Assembly: GCF_050003625.1 (NCBI RefSeq)
Contig: NC_134399.1
Location: forward strand, 41,804,671-41,868,670
Length of the DNA: 64,000 nt
DNA from: Haematobia irritans
Lineage: Eukaryota > Arthropoda > Insecta > Diptera > Muscidae
Reading direction: 5' to 3'
The position numbers were made by a program, and so were the translations under genes. This document shows positions 11,891-24,324 of the stretch, piece after piece; the stretch's first letter is position 1; every line of letters starts with the position of its first letter. The notes under the pieces were generated by a model. The model searched no databases. It was not told the DNA's origin and was given only the letters and a program-made list of their open reading frames with translations.

Positions 11891-13786
11891 TACCCTCCAC
11901 CATAGGATGGGGGTATATTAACTTTGTCATTACGTTTGTAACAAATCGAAATATTGCTCTAAGACCCCATAAAGTATATATATTCTGGGTCGTGGTGAAA
12001 TTCTGAGTCGATCTGAGCTTGTCCGTCCGTCTGTCCGTCCGTCTGTTGAAATCACGCTAACTTCCGAACGAAACAAGCTATCGACTTGAAACTTGGCACA
12101 AGTAGTTGTTATTGATGTAGGTCGGATGGTATTGCAAATGGGCCATATCGGTCCACTTTTACGTATAGCCCCCATATAAACGGACCCCCAAATTTGGCTT
12201 GCGATTGCTCTAAGAGAAGCAAATTTAATCCGATCCGGCTGAAATTTGGTACATGGTGTTAGTATATGGTCTCTAACAACCATGCAAAAATTGGTCCGTA
12301 TCGGTATATAATTACATATAGCCCCCATATAAACCGATCCCCCGATTTGGCTTGCGGAGCCTCTAAGAGAACCAAATTTCATCCGATCAGGCTGAAATTT
12401 GGTACATGGTGTTAGTATATGGTCTCTAACAACCATCCAAAAATTGGTCTACATCGGTCCATAATTATATATAGCCCCCATATAAACCGATCCCCAGATT
12501 TGGCTTGCGGAGCCTCTAAGAGAAGCAAATTTCATCCGATCCGGCTGAAATTTGGTACATGGTGTTGGTATATGTTCTCTAAAGGCCATGCAAAAATTGG
12601 TCCACATCGGCCCATAATTATATATAGCCCCCATATAAACCGATCCCCAGATTTCACCTCCGGAGCCTCTTAGAGGAGCAAAAGTCATCCGATCCGATTG
12701 AAATTTGGTCCGTGGTGTTAGTACATTGTCTCCAACAACCGTGCCAACATTGGTCCATATCGGTTCATAATTATATATGGCCCCCATATAAGCCGATCCC
12801 CAGATTTGACCTCCGGAGCCGTTTAGAGGAGCAAAATTCATCCGATCCGGTTGAAGTTGGGTACGTGGTGTTAGTATATGGTCTCTAACAACCGTGCAAG
12901 AATTGGTCCATATCGGTCCATAATTATATATAGCCCCCATATAAATCGATCCCCAGATTTGTCCTCCGGAGCCTCTTGGAGGAGCAAAATTCATCCGTTA
13001 CCCGGTTGAAACTTGGAACATGGTGTTAGAATGTGGTCTCCAACAAACACGCAAGAATTGGTCCATATCGGTCCATAGTTATATATAGCCCCCATATAAA
13101 CCGTTCCCTAGATTTGATCTCCGGAGCCTCTTAGAGGAGCAAAATTCATCCGATCCGGTTGAAATTTGCAACGTGGAGTTAGTATAAGGCCGCTAATAAC
13201 CATGCCAAAATTGATCCATATCGGTCTATAGTCATATATAGGCGATCCCCAATCACATAAAAATTGGTCCTTATCGGTTCATAATCATGGTTGCCACTCG
13301 AGCCAAAAATGATCTACCAAAATTTTATTTTTATAGAAAACATTGTCAAAATGTTATTTCTATAGAAAATTTTGTCAAAATTTTATTTCTATTGAAAATG
13401 TTGTCAAAATTTTATTTCTATAGAACATTTTGTCAAAATTTTATTTCTATAGAAAATTTTGTCAAAATTTTATTTCTATAGAAAATTGTGTCAAAATTTT
13501 ATTTCTATAGAAAATTTTGTCAAAATTTTACTTCTATAGAAAATATTGTCAAAATTTTATTTTGTCAAAATTTTATTTCTATAGAAACTTTAAACTTAAT
13601 TATATACGTATTTAATCGGCCTTTTTTAGTTTAATATATACCACGTATGGACTATGTGGTATATATTACGGTGTTAGGAAGTTTTAAGATACCTTGCCAT
13701 CGGCTTCAGTAGAAGTTTCTACGCAATCCATGGTGGAGGGTACATAAGCTTCGGCCTGGCCGAACTTACGGCCGTATATACTTTTG
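11891..13786 (+). mobile_element. Composite repeat, copy 4 (with tail)
   Basis: The head starts TACCCTCCACCATAGG. Units run to about 13260, the 29 bp array to about 13590, and a shortened tail (13620-13786) ends CGGCCGTATATACTTTTG. The tail has an internal deletion compared with copy 2: the TTAGAAGATGGTG segment is missing. Confidence 0.7.
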
Positions 13787-14189
13787 TTTTATTTAGGATT
13801 GAGATTCTTTCAACATGTATTTCAGAGAAAAGTGTGTTTCATCAATTTGAAGATTCTTTCGTCGCATTGACGAAAACTAGAAGCCTTGCTACATCATGGA
13901 AATAAAACTCTTAAAACTTTTGTCCAACTTATATTAAAATGTGAAATTCATATAACGGGACTTCATATTAAAGAAATAAAATTAAATCAAGTGTTAATTT
14001 TGGTTAACTTTCCCTGAATCGTTAAGAAAATAATGTCGTCACGTAGACGAAACTAAATCGTCAATGTGACAAACAAGGAAATAACAGAAATTGACTCTGA
14101 TGATTGATTTCGTCATGTGGACTACCGAAATACTCACATGGACGAAACTTTACATCGCATAGACGATAACGTCTTCAGGTGGATCTAAG
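13787..14189. other. No recognisable gene
   Basis: AT-rich sequence. Several ACGTAGACGAAA / GTGGAC motifs resemble the GACGAA clusters at 9765-10100, suggesting an old MITE of the same type. No coding potential. Confidence 0.4.
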
Positions 14190-14805
14190 CGGGTCATGGC
14201 TTCAATCCCAGTTTGGACGGAACACCGAAAAGTTTTTGTTTTCGGTGTTCCCTTCACAATAAAGGGAGCCCCTATCAATGAGCTAAACACAGAATCGACC
14301 AGCACCCATTGTTAAGAAGGAAGTTCGCCCATACACAATAGAATATATATAGATGATCCATCGGTGTCAAACGATGTTTGACAGTTCCGAAAATTAAGAA
14401 TAAATACAGAAAATAAGAGCACCCTTACATTCTCTTTTGTGTTCCGTTTTGTAGTTTGCCAATTTTACACAAAACTAGAACGTTTATGATTTACCAGAGG
14501 ATTTATAAATAAATTATTATATTAAAAGTTCATATTTGAACAAAAAATTGTGACCAAAAGCGCGAAAATACGAAATTAAATTTTGAGCAGCATTGCTCTT
14601 TACGAACAACACAAAAGCAAATGCACGAAAATTAATGTTTGGGACTGACTCTTTACGAAAAAATCAAAACGAAATGTCAGAAAATTAATTTTTGGAACTG
14701 ACACATTTTTTTAAAGAGACAAGTGGGTCATCTATATATATATATTCTATAATCTATGAATTCGCCATATGTGGTCTCACCATGGGCTTAGTGTAAACAA
14801 TAGAC
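14190..14805 (+). mobile_element. Old, divergent SINE split by a MITE
   Basis: Segments 14190-14337 (TTTGGACGGAACACC, AAAGGGAGCCCC, AATGAGCTAAACACAGAATCG) and 14757-14805 (ATGTGGTCTCACCATGGG) match, in order, the body of the SINE at 41245-41595 with many substitutions. The gap between them is filled by the MITE at 14338-14748. The tRNA-like head is not clear. Confidence 0.5.
14338..14748. mobile_element. MITE with ~22 bp terminal inverted repeats
   Basis: The left end TAGAATATATATAGATGATC and the right end, inverted, both contain AGAATATATATAGATGACC-like sequence. It has a ~410 bp AT-rich interior with no open frame. It interrupts the old SINE, so it is the younger of the two. Superfamily uncertain. 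Confidence 0.55.
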
Positions 14806-15488
14806 AGTCAGTATTGGAAATCCACTCTGGTCATTAAATAAAAGGAAAGATTCCTAAACCTTGATTTCTGCATTAGAGATGAGAGGGCAAACTCAAGACA
14901 ATTTATTGATATTTTATTGAAGCAATTTATAGGTAAAAGTAGGGCTGAAGTTGTTTTTTAATATGGAGGTAGTGTATGTAAATATCGATACGGCCTCATG
15001 TATTTTTTGTAATCAAATAAACTACATAGGGGTGCATGCGTGCGAACATAAGAATATATGGAGCGTAGGTGGAACATTGAATGTCCTTTGAGGCAGTGGT
15101 GCGAGGGAAGCCACATACAAAATAAAGCCTCTTTCAGACAATACCTTCAGAAACGTAAAGCTTTACACATTATTTAAGTTAATGGACTCATTACGCTAAT
15201 TACAAGCTATTACAATAAATTCTATTGAATAGTGGATGATTAAAATAATTTGAATGGTTGTATCGAAGGTACAGCCACATTCTAATCAGTAAATGTTTGT
15301 GTGACAAATTTATATTCGTTAGAGTTTTTAAAATTTAATTGAGCAAAATCCCCATCATATACCGCATGGCTTTCTCATTAGACATCCACAAAGACTCAAG
15401 TGTTTGCGATATCTAATGGACACATTTATTTGAATTCCCTTGATCATAGGATGGGGGTTTAGTTCTTTGTCATATAATGCAATTAGTA
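14806..15488. other. No recognisable gene
   Basis: No domain, RNA gene or clear repeat can be supported in this AT-rich stretch. Confidence 0.5.
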
Positions 15489-15719
15489 CACTGTTAGAAA
15501 AATATGTTTTTCATATGTTCCGATATAAACAAAATGTGTTTCGGGCATAATTTTTAAACACAATATATTTAAGTGCAAACATTTAATGTTCCTAAACTAA
15601 CACTAAATTTTTGGGACACATATGTTAATATGTTAGAATATATTATGTTTGGGGCATGAATGTTTCATAAAAATTATATGTGTGAATATAAACTTATATA
15701 AATTTACAAATTTCGAGTA

Positions 15720-15989
<270 letters not shown>

Positions 15990-16003
15990 GATATTTTATT
16001 CAG

Positions 16004-16037
<34 letters not shown>

Positions 16038-16324
16038 TATAGAGAAAGAAATAGAGATGGAAACCGGGAGGGTTGACGAAAGATATCAACATAACACAGC
16101 GAGAGAATCAAAAGGGAGCAATTTCTGTGAAACCGCTTGTATGTTATTTCGGAAAACTGTTTTACGATAAGGCCAAAAATTTAATATGCTTAAGTCTAAA
16201 TATTATTTAATTTGAATATTAGAATGAGTATTCGGAGTAAAGAGAATAGACATTCGGAAGCAAGAGAATAGACCAAGAGGAGTTGACGGACGCCATCAAG
16301 TAGAAAAGCGGACATTAAGTTTTA

Positions 16325-16576
16325 GGGAGCCATCGTGGTGCAATGGTTTGCATGCCGTGGGTTCGATTCCTGCTTCGACCGAACGCCATTTTTTTAATTT
16401 ACACATTTGTACTTAATTTTATTTTTACCGTTAAGGCCGGTATTAAGTTGGCATTATCACTCTAAAGTGGAAATATTTTGCCTTTTACTTTTCTTTTCTT
16501 TAAAAATGAAATTAAGTACAAATGTGTAAATTAAAAAAATGGCATTCGGTCGGAGCAGGGATTGAACCCACGACCC
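16325..16576. repeat. Tail-to-tail pair of tRNA-like SINE heads (palindrome), truncated
   Basis: A forward tRNA-like head (box B GGTTCGATTCC near 16362) followed by GCCATTTTTTTAATTTACAC is mirrored by an inverted copy ending in a reverse box B (GGATTGAACCC near 16558). The arms can form a hairpin of well over 60 bp. The right arm is cut at 16576 by the mitochondrial junction; in the right flank copy it continues to about 44693. Confidence 0.75.
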
Positions 16577-16582
16577 ATATGT

Positions 16583-17704
16583 AATAAAAATTAATTAATT
16601 TAATTTTCTCGATTTTAAAAGAGTTAATATATTATAAAAGTTAATGTGATAAAATTATTTTTAATAATATATTAGAAATGAAATGTTATTCGTTTTTAAA
16701 GGTATCTAGTTCTTTAAGAAATAAATTTAATTTAGAAATTTTATATTATTTAATTAGTTAAATTAATTAAATAAATATTTAATTTTAATATTTTACGGGA
16801 TAAGCTGTAAAATAAATTTTTAAAAATATTTAAATAAAATAATAAATATAGATTTAGAAATAGTTATTATTAATAAAAGTGTTATAATTTATTTTATAAA
16901 TTAAATTATTTATTTAAATTTTAAATTTTTATTAAAGTTTTAATTTTAATTAAAAAAATTAAATAATAATGATAAAATTAGTATATATTATTGTATAAAT
17001 AAATAAATATGAAAAGTTTATATAAAGAACTCGGCAAAATAATGTTCGCCTGTTTAACAAAAACATGTCTTTTTGAATTATATTTAAAGTCTAACCTGCC
17101 CACTGAAATTTTTAAATGGCCGCAGTATCCTAACTGTGCAAAGGTAGCATAATCATTAGTCTTTTAATTGAAGGCTGGTATGAATGGTTGGACGAGATAT
17201 TAACTGTTTCATATAAATTTATAATAGAATTTTATTTTTTAGTCAAAAAGCTAAAATTTATTTAAAAGACGAGAAGACCCTATAAATCTTTATATTTAAA
17301 ATATTATATTTTTTTAGAATTATTTTAATATAATATTTAATAATATTTTATTGGGGTGATATTAAAATTTAATAAACTTTTAATTATTGAAATCATTAAT
17401 TTATGAATAATTGATCCGTTATTAACGATTAAAAATTTAAGTTACTTTAGGGATAACAGCGTAATTTTTTTGGAGAGTTCATATCGATAAAAAAGATTGC
17501 GACCTCGATGTTGGATTAAGAAATATGTTTAGGTGTAGCAGCTTAAATAATAAGTCTGTTCGACTTTTAAATTCTTACATGATCTGAGTTCAAACCGGCG
17601 TAAGCCAGGTTGGTTTCTATCTTTAAAAAATTAAAATATTTCAGTACGAAAGGACCTAATATTTGATAAATAATTATTTTAAAATTGAATATTATTAATA
17701 TTAT
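16583..17704 (+). rRNA. rrnL: NUMT copy of 16S rRNA, pass A, 5'-truncated
   Basis: This nuclear copy lacks the first ~203 bases of rrnL (compare 34960-35162) because the junction lies inside the gene. It contains the conserved large-subunit core: GACGAGAAGACCCTATA at 17267, GGGATAACAGCGTAAT near 17450, and CAGTACGAAAGGACC near 17642. It is not expected to give functional rRNA from the nucleus. Confidence 0.9.
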
Positions 17705-17769
17705 ACTATTTTGGCAGATTAGTGCAATAAATTTAGAATTTATTTATGTAATTTTTATTACAAATAGTA
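17705..17769 (+). tRNA. trnL1: NUMT copy of mitochondrial tRNA-Leu(CUN)
   Basis: Acceptor arms ACTATTT/AAATAGT and anticodon TAG lie between rrnL and nad1, the normal dipteran position. A nuclear copy, intact by eye. Confidence 0.85.
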
Positions 17770-17770
17770 C

Positions 17771-18718
17771 ATGTTTTTTATAGAAAATCTAATATTTATT
17801 ATTGGTAGATTATTATTAATTATTTTTGTTTTAGTAAGAGTAGCTTTTTTAACATTATTAGAACGAAAAGTTTTAGGTTATATCCAAATTCGTAAGGGTC
17901 CTAATAAAGTTGGAATTATAGGAATTCCTCAACCTTTTTGTGGTGCAATTAAATTATTTACTAAGGAACAAACTTATCCTTTATTATCTAATTATATTTC
18001 TTATTATTTTTCTCCTATTTTTTCTTTATTTTTGTCTTTATTAGTTTGAATATGTATACCTATATTTATTAAATTATTTTCTTTTAATTTAGGATTATTA
18101 TTTTTTTTATGTTGTACAAGTTTAGGTGTTTATACTGTTATAATTGCGGGATGATCTTCTAATTCAAATTATGCATTATTGGGTGGATTACGAGCTGTTG
18201 CTCAAACTATTTCTTATGAAGTTAGATTAGCTTTAGTTTTATTGAGTTTTATTTTTTTAATTGGAGGTTATAATATATTAATATTTTATAAATATCAAAT
18301 ATTTATTTGATTTTTATTTATTATATTTCCTATAGCATTAGTTTGATTTAGAATTTCTTTAGCTGAAACTAATCGAACTCCTTTTGATTTTGCCGAAGGG
18401 GAATCTGAATTAGTATCTGGATTTAATGTAGAATATAGAAGAGGAGGATTTGCTTTAATTTTTTTAGCTGAATATGCAAGTATTTTATTTATAAGAATAT
18501 TATTTTGTGTAATATTTTTAGGAAGAGATGTATTTTCTTTTATATTTTATATTAAATTAACTTTTGTTTCTTTTATATTTATTTGAGTTCGTGGAACTTT
18601 ACCTCGATTTCGATATGATAAATTAATGTATTTAGCATGAAAAAGTTTTTTACCTTTTTCATTAAATTTTTTATTATTTTTTGTAGGTTTTAAAATTTTT
18701 TTATTATATTTATTATAG
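17771..18718 (+). pseudogene. nad1: NUMT nad1, pass A
   Basis: A 315-codon frame from ATG to TAG is open only in the invertebrate mitochondrial code; in the standard code it stops at the first TGA (Trp), near 18048. The product would be complex I subunit 1; [20 protein letters not shown] marks the first conserved loop. This pass reads FCGAIKLF where pass B and functional homologues have Asp (FCDAIKLF), a missense change suggesting relaxed selection in the nucleus. Confidence 0.9.
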
Positions 18719-18737
18719 TGAATATTTTTTAGTAAAT

Positions 18738-18805
18738 AAGTTAATAGAAAATTTAATTTCTATCTTATGTTTTCAAAACATATGCTTAATTCAAGCTCAT
18801 TAACT
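18738..18805 (-). tRNA. trnS2: NUMT copy of mitochondrial tRNA-Ser(UCN)
   Basis: The minus strand reads AGTTAATGAGCTTGAATTAA at the 5' end and has anticodon TGA. It sits between nad1 and cob as in flies. Confidence 0.85.
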
Positions 18806-18807
18806 AA

Positions 18808-19944
18808 TTAATTTAATAAATTATCTCATCATTTTGTAACTAAAGGATTAATTATAAAATAAGCAAAATAAACTACTGTTAAAATTTGTCCAACAATTAC
18901 GTATGGAGTTTCAACAGGTCGTGCTCCAATTCATGTTAATAAAATAACTGTTACTACTATTAATCAAAATATAATTTTATTAATAGGGTAAAATTGAATT
19001 CCTCGGAATTTACTTAAATGATAAAATGGTAAAATTGCTAAAATTGCAATAGAAAGAACTAAAGCAATTACTCCACCTAATTTATTAGGAATAGATCGAA
19101 GAATAGCATAAGCAAATAAGAAATATCATTCAGGTTGAATATGAACTGGTGTAACTAAAGGATTAGCTGGAATAAAATTATCAGGATCTCCTAATAAATT
19201 TGGACTAATTAGTACTAATAAAATTAAAATTATTGTTATAATAATAAATCCTACAATATCCTTATAAGTAAAATAAGGGTGGAATGGAATTTTGTCAATA
19301 TTAGAGTTTAATCCAATAGGATTGTTTGATCCTGTTTCATGTAAAAATAATAAATGAATTATTGTTATAGCTAGTACAATAAAAGGTAAAATAAAATGAA
19401 AAGTAAAGAATCGAGTTAAAGTTGCATTATCAACAGCAAATCCTCCTCAAACTCATTGAACTAAATCAATTCCTAAATAAGGAACTGCTGATAATAAATT
19501 AGTAATTACAGTAGCTCCTCAAAATGATATTTGACCTCAAGGTAAAACATAACCTATAAAAGCAGTTCCTATTACTAAAAATAAAATAATTACTCCTACT
19601 AATCATGTTGGAGTATATAAATATGATCCATAATATATTCCTCGACCTACATGTAAATAAATACAAATAAAGAAAAATGATGCACCATTAGCATGTAATG
19701 TTCGTAATAATCATCCATAATTTACATCTCGACAAATGTGATTTACTCTATTAAAAGCTAAATTAATATCTGCAGTATAGTGTATTGCAAGAAATAATCC
19801 TGTTAAAATTTGGATAATTAAACATAATCCTAAAAGAGATCCAAAATTTCATCATGATGAAATATTACTTGGAGCTGGTAAATCTACTAATGCATTATTA
19901 GCAATTCTTAAAATTGGATGTTTAAGTCGTAAAGGTTTGTTCAT
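18808..19944 (-). pseudogene. cob: NUMT cytochrome b
   Basis: The 378-codon frame runs from ATG (MNKPLR) to TAA in the mitochondrial code. [16 protein letters not shown] near the N-terminus identifies the cytochrome b subunit of complex III. Family-typical length. Present only once: pass B keeps just its last ~18 codons because of the 1883 bp deletion. It overlaps the nad6 stop by one base, as in the organelle. Confidence 0.9.
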
Positions 19945-20468
19945 TAGTTAAATATTGGTCGAAGAGGTCCCTTAAATAAATTAGTAATTTTAACTACAGC
20001 AATTAAAGTAATTAATAGGTAATTTATTAATAAAATTGTTAATAAATTAGTAGGGTAATTATATAATTTATTTAATGATAATGAATTTTCTATAATGTAT
20101 GAATTTAAGTTTGAAATTGATTGAGTTTCAATTCTGAAATATTGTATTAATAAATTTTTATCTATAAAATATAATCTTAAAATTATTAATATAAAAATAG
20201 TAAATGAAATTAATATTAATTTAATTGAGAAAGAAAATATTTCATTTGATGCTAATGATGTAACATAAATAAATAAAACTAATATTCCTCCAAGGAATAC
20301 TAGAAATAAAATATATGAAAATCAAAATCTTTTAGATATTAATCCTGTTGTTATTGATACTAAAATAGTTTGAATTAATAAAATTAAACCTATAGCTAAA
20401 GGATGTTTAATATTTATAAAAACTAAATTAAAAATAAATATAATAGTTAATAAAATTCATTGTATAAT
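19944..20468 (-). pseudogene. nad6: NUMT nad6
   Basis: The frame from ATT (20468) to TAA is 525 bp, the usual fly length. YILFLVFLGGMLVLFIYVTS is the conserved membrane segment of complex I subunit 6. Single copy here; deleted from pass B. Confidence 0.88.
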
Positions 20469-20470
20469 AT

Positions 20471-20535
20471 CAAGAAGTAGTTTAAATAAAATATTAATTT
20501 TGGAGATTAATGATAAAGAATTTCTTTTTTCTTGA
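20471..20535 (+). tRNA. trnP: NUMT copy of mitochondrial tRNA-Pro
   Basis: The acceptor stem CAAGAA pairs with TTCTTG and the anticodon is TGG. Directly adjacent to the opposite-strand trnT, as in flies. Confidence 0.85.
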
Positions 20536-20600
20536 AGTTTTAAAAGAATTTATCTTATTTTTGATTTACAAGACCAATGTTTTTATTAAACTATTAAAAC
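20536..20600 (-). tRNA. trnT: NUMT copy of mitochondrial tRNA-Thr
   Basis: The minus strand starts GTTTTAATAGTTTAATAAAA and has anticodon TGT. Lies two bases before nad4L on the other strand. Confidence 0.85.
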
Positions 20601-20602
20601 TA

Positions 20603-20899
20603 ATGTTAATAATTTTAAATTGAAGTTTACCTAGAATTTTATTTATTATAGGAGTTTTTACTTTTGTATCAAATCGAAAGCATTTATTATCAATATTATT
20701 AAGTTTAGAATATATTGTTTTAAGATTATTTTTTTTATTATTTATTTATTTAAATATATATAATTATGAAAATTTTTTTAGAATAATATTTTTAACTTTT
20801 AGAGTTTGTGAAGGTGCATTAGGTCTTTCAATTTTAGTTTCAATAATTCGAACACATGGAAATGATTATTTTCAAAGATTTAATATTTTACAATGTTAA
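20603..20899 (+). pseudogene. nad4L: NUMT nad4L, pass A
   Basis: The frame from ATG to TAA is 297 bp and open in the mitochondrial code. The product would be complex I subunit 4L, a small three-helix membrane protein; [10 protein letters not shown] is visible. It overlaps nad4 by seven bases (ATGTTAA), the standard organelle arrangement. Confidence 0.9.
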
Positions 20900-22231
20900 A
20901 AATTATATTTATAATTATTTTTTTATTTCCATTATGTTTTATAAAAAACTTATATTGAATGGTTCAAAATTTTTTATTTTTAATTAGATTTATTTTTATT
21001 TTAATAAATATATATTCTAATTATTTTATATCTATTTCATATTTATTTGGTATAGATATAATTTCTTATGGATTAATTTTATTGAGTTTATGAATTGTTG
21101 CTTTAATAATAATAGCAAGTGAATCAATTTATAAATATAATAATTATACTAATTTATTTATATTTAATATAATTATATTATTAATTTTATTAGTTTTAAC
21201 TTTTAGAAGAATAAGATTATTTATATTTTATTTATTTTTTGAAAGTAGTTTAATTCCAACTTTATTTTTAATTTTAGGATGAGGTTATCAACCTGAACGT
21301 TTACAAGCTGGGGTTTATTTATTATTTTATACTTTATTAGTTTCTTTACCTATATTAATTGGGATTTTTTATTTATATAAAATTACTAATACAATAAATT
21401 TTTATTTATTAAATAATTATATATTTAATTATGAAATTTTATATTTTTCTTTAGTTATAGCTTTTTTAGTAAAAATACAAATATTTTTAGTTCATTTATG
21501 ATTACCAAAGGCTCATGTAGAAGCTCCTGTTTCTGGTTCAATAATTTTAGCTGGAATTATATTAAAGTTAGGGGGTTATGGGTTATTACGAGTATTTCCA
21601 TTTTTACAACTATTAGGATTAAAATTTAATTATATTTGAATTAGAATTAGATTAGTAGGAGGGGTTTTAGTAAGTTTAACTTGTTTATGTCAAACTGATT
21701 TAAAGGCTTTAATTGCTTATTCTTCAGTTGCTCATATAGGAATTGTATTAGCAGGTTTAATAACAATAACTTATATAGGTTTATGTGGTTCTTATACTTT
21801 AATAATTGCTCATGGATTATGTTCATCAGGTTTATTTTGTTTGGCAAATATTACTTATGAACGAATAGGAAGACGAAGTTTATTAATTAATAAGGGATTA
21901 TTAAATTTTATACCTTCTATAGCTTTATGATGATTTTTATTAAGATCTGCAAATATAGCTGCTCCTCCTACATTAAATTTATTAGGAGAAATTTCTTTAA
22001 TTAATAGAATTATAAGATGATCTTGATTAACTATATTTATATTATCTTTATTATCATTTTTTAGAGCTGCTTATACTTTATATTTATATGCTTATAGTCA
22101 ACATGGAAAGTTATTTTCTGGAACTTATTCATTTAGAGGAGGTAAAATTCGTGAATATTTATTATTATTTTTACATTGATTTCCTTTAAATTTATTAATT
22201 ATAAAAAGAGATATATGTATATTATGATTAT
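20893..22231 (+). pseudogene. nad4: NUMT nad4, pass A
   Basis: The frame begins ATG inside nad4L and ends with a single T before trnH, which in the organelle is completed to TAA by polyadenylation. [16 protein letters not shown] is the conserved complex I subunit 4 block. Just before it, this pass reads VKMQM where pass B reads EKMPM; the usual sequence is VKMPM, so each pass has its own missense change. Confidence 0.9.
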
Positions 22232-22295
22232 ATTTAAATAGTTTAATAAAAATATTGATTTGTGGTGTCAATGATAAGAGAATTTCTTTTTAAAT
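22232..22295 (+). tRNA. trnH: NUMT copy of mitochondrial tRNA-His, pass A
   Basis: Acceptor ATTTAAA/TTTAAAT, anticodon GTG. Pass B differs by one base just after the anticodon arm (GTCAAT versus GTCTAT). Confidence 0.85.
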
Positions 22296-22296
22296 C

Positions 22297-24031
22297 GTGA
22301 AATATTTATCAATTTGTTCAATTAGATTTGTTTCTTTATTTTTTTTTAGAATTTTATCTTTTTCAATAGGTTTAATTTTTATTATAAATGATTATAGAAT
22401 TTTTATTGAATGAGAAGTAGTTTCAATAAATTCAATAATAATTGTTATAACTATTTTATTAGATTGAATAAGATTAATTTTTATATCTTTTGTTTTAATA
22501 ATTTCTTCTTTAGTTATTTATTATAGAAAGGAATATATAGAAAGTGATTATAAAATTAATCGTTTTATTATATTAGTATTAATATTTGTTACATCTATAA
22601 TATTATTAATTATTAGACCAAATTTAATTAGTATTTTATTAGGATGAGATGGATTAGGATTAGTATCTTATTGTTTAGTAATTTATTTTCAAAATATTAA
22701 GTCTTATAATGCTGGAATATTAACGGCTCTATCAAATCGAATTGGGGATGTAGCTTTATTATTGGCAATTGCTTGAATATTAAATTATGGAAGATGAAAT
22801 TATATTTTTTATTTAGAAGTAATAAATTCTAATATAGAAATAATAATTGTTGGTGGTTTAGTAATATTAGCTGCAATAACTAAAAGAGCTCAAATTCCAT
22901 TTTCTTCTTGATTACCAGCTGCTATAGCTGCTCCAACTCCTGTTTCTGCTTTAGTGCATTCTTCGACTTTAGTAACAGCAGGAGTATATTTATTAATTCG
23001 TTTTAATATTTTATTAGCTAATTCTTGATTAGGAAATTTATTATTATTATTATCTGGATTAACAATATTTATAGCTGGATTAGGAGCTAATTATGAATTT
23101 GATTTAAAAAAAATTATTGCTTTATCTACTTTAAGTCAATTAGGATTAATAATAAGAATTTTATCTATAGGATTTTATAAATTAGCTTTTTTTCATTTAT
23201 TAACTCATGCTTTATTTAAAGCTTTATTATTTATATGTGCTGGAGCAATTATTCATAATATAAATAATACACAAGATATTCGTTTAATAGGAAGATTAAG
23301 TTTAATAATACCTTTAACTTCTTCTTGTTTTAATGTAGCTAATTTAGCTTTATGTGGAATACCATTTTTAGCAGGATTTTATTCTAAGGATTTAATTTTA
23401 GAAATAGTATCTTTTTCTTATATTAATATATTTTCATTTTTTTTATATTTTTTTTCAACTGGTTTAACAGTATGTTATTCTTTTCGTTTAGTTTATTATA
23501 CAATAACTGGGGATTCAAATTTTTCTTCTTTAAATATACTTAACGATGAAGCTTGAGTTATATTAAAAAGTATAATAGGATTATTAATTTTAAGAATTTT
23601 TGGTGGAAGAATACTTAGATGATTAATTTTTCCAACTCCTGCTGTAATTATTTTACCTAAATCTTTAAAATTATTAACATTATTTGTTTGTATTGTTGGA
23701 GGGTTAGTAGGTTACTTAATTTCAAATGTTTCTTTATTTTTTTATAATAAGGCTTTAAATAATTATAATTCTTCTTATTTTTTAGGTTCAATATGATTTA
23801 TACCTTATATTTCGACTTATGGAATTATTAATTATCCTTTATTAGTAGGTAAATTAAGTATTAAAACTTTTGATCAAGGTTGATCTGAATATTTTGGTGG
23901 TCAACAACTTTATTATAATTTAATTAAAAATTCTCAATTTAATCAAATATTACAAAATAATAATTTAAAAATTTATTTATTATGTTTTGTTTTTTGAATT
24001 ATTATTTTATATATGTATATAATTTGTTTTT
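22297..24031 (+). pseudogene. nad5: NUMT nad5, pass A
   Basis: The frame starts at GTG right after trnH (VKYLSICSISFVSLFFF) and ends with an incomplete stop T before trnF: 1735 bp. [19 protein letters not shown] marks the conserved proton-pumping subunit 5 core of complex I. The stretches I translated are open in the mitochondrial code. Confidence 0.9.
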
Positions 24032-24096
24032 ATTCAAATAGCTTATATTTAGAGTATGACACTGAAGATGTTAGGGAGATTAATTAATCTTTGAAT
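24032..24096 (+). tRNA. trnF: NUMT copy of mitochondrial tRNA-Phe
   Basis: ATTCAAATAGCTTATATTTA opens the 5' half; the anticodon is GAA and the acceptor pairs with TTTGAAT. Confidence 0.85.
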
Positions 24097-24115
24097 ATAG
24101 TGAATTTTTTTTAGT

Positions 24116-24182
24116 AATTTATAAAATAAATATATTTATTTTTACAATGAAAATGTAATGTTTTATATTAAACTATATAAAT
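24116..24182 (-). tRNA. trnE: NUMT copy of mitochondrial tRNA-Glu
   Basis: The minus strand has acceptor ATTTATA/TATAAAT and anticodon TTC. First of the five-tRNA block E-S1-N-R-A. Confidence 0.85.
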
Positions 24183-24183
24183 T

Positions 24184-24251
24184 AGAAGTATAAATGGAAT
24201 TTAACCATTAAAAGAAAAAAGTTAGCAGCTTTTACTTGAACATCATACTTC
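24184..24251 (-). tRNA. trnS1: NUMT copy of mitochondrial tRNA-Ser(AGN)
   Basis: The minus strand reads AAGTATGATGTTCAAGTAAA then an AGCTGCT anticodon region. The D arm is reduced, as usual for this tRNA. Confidence 0.8.
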
Positions 24252-24317
24252 TTTAATTGGAGGATAATTCTCAATTCTATCATTAACAGTGATAAGCCTC
24301 TTTTTGGCTTCAATTAA
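24252..24317 (-). tRNA. trnN: NUMT copy of mitochondrial tRNA-Asn
   Basis: The minus strand has acceptor TTAATTG/CAATTAA and anticodon GTT. Confidence 0.85.
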
Positions 24318-24324
24318 TATAAAA

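Noticed and set aside
11579..13481. Open frames rich in KFYFYRKFCQN / NFVKILFL
   Set aside because: They run through the 29 bp TTTCTATAGAAAATTTTGTC array. The period is not a multiple of three, so the same peptides rotate through all frames; no selection for coding is visible.
21647..21847. Minus-strand frame inside nad4 (also at 38065-38265)
   Set aside because: Shadow of the mitochondrial nad4 gene; occurs in both passes simply because nad4 does.
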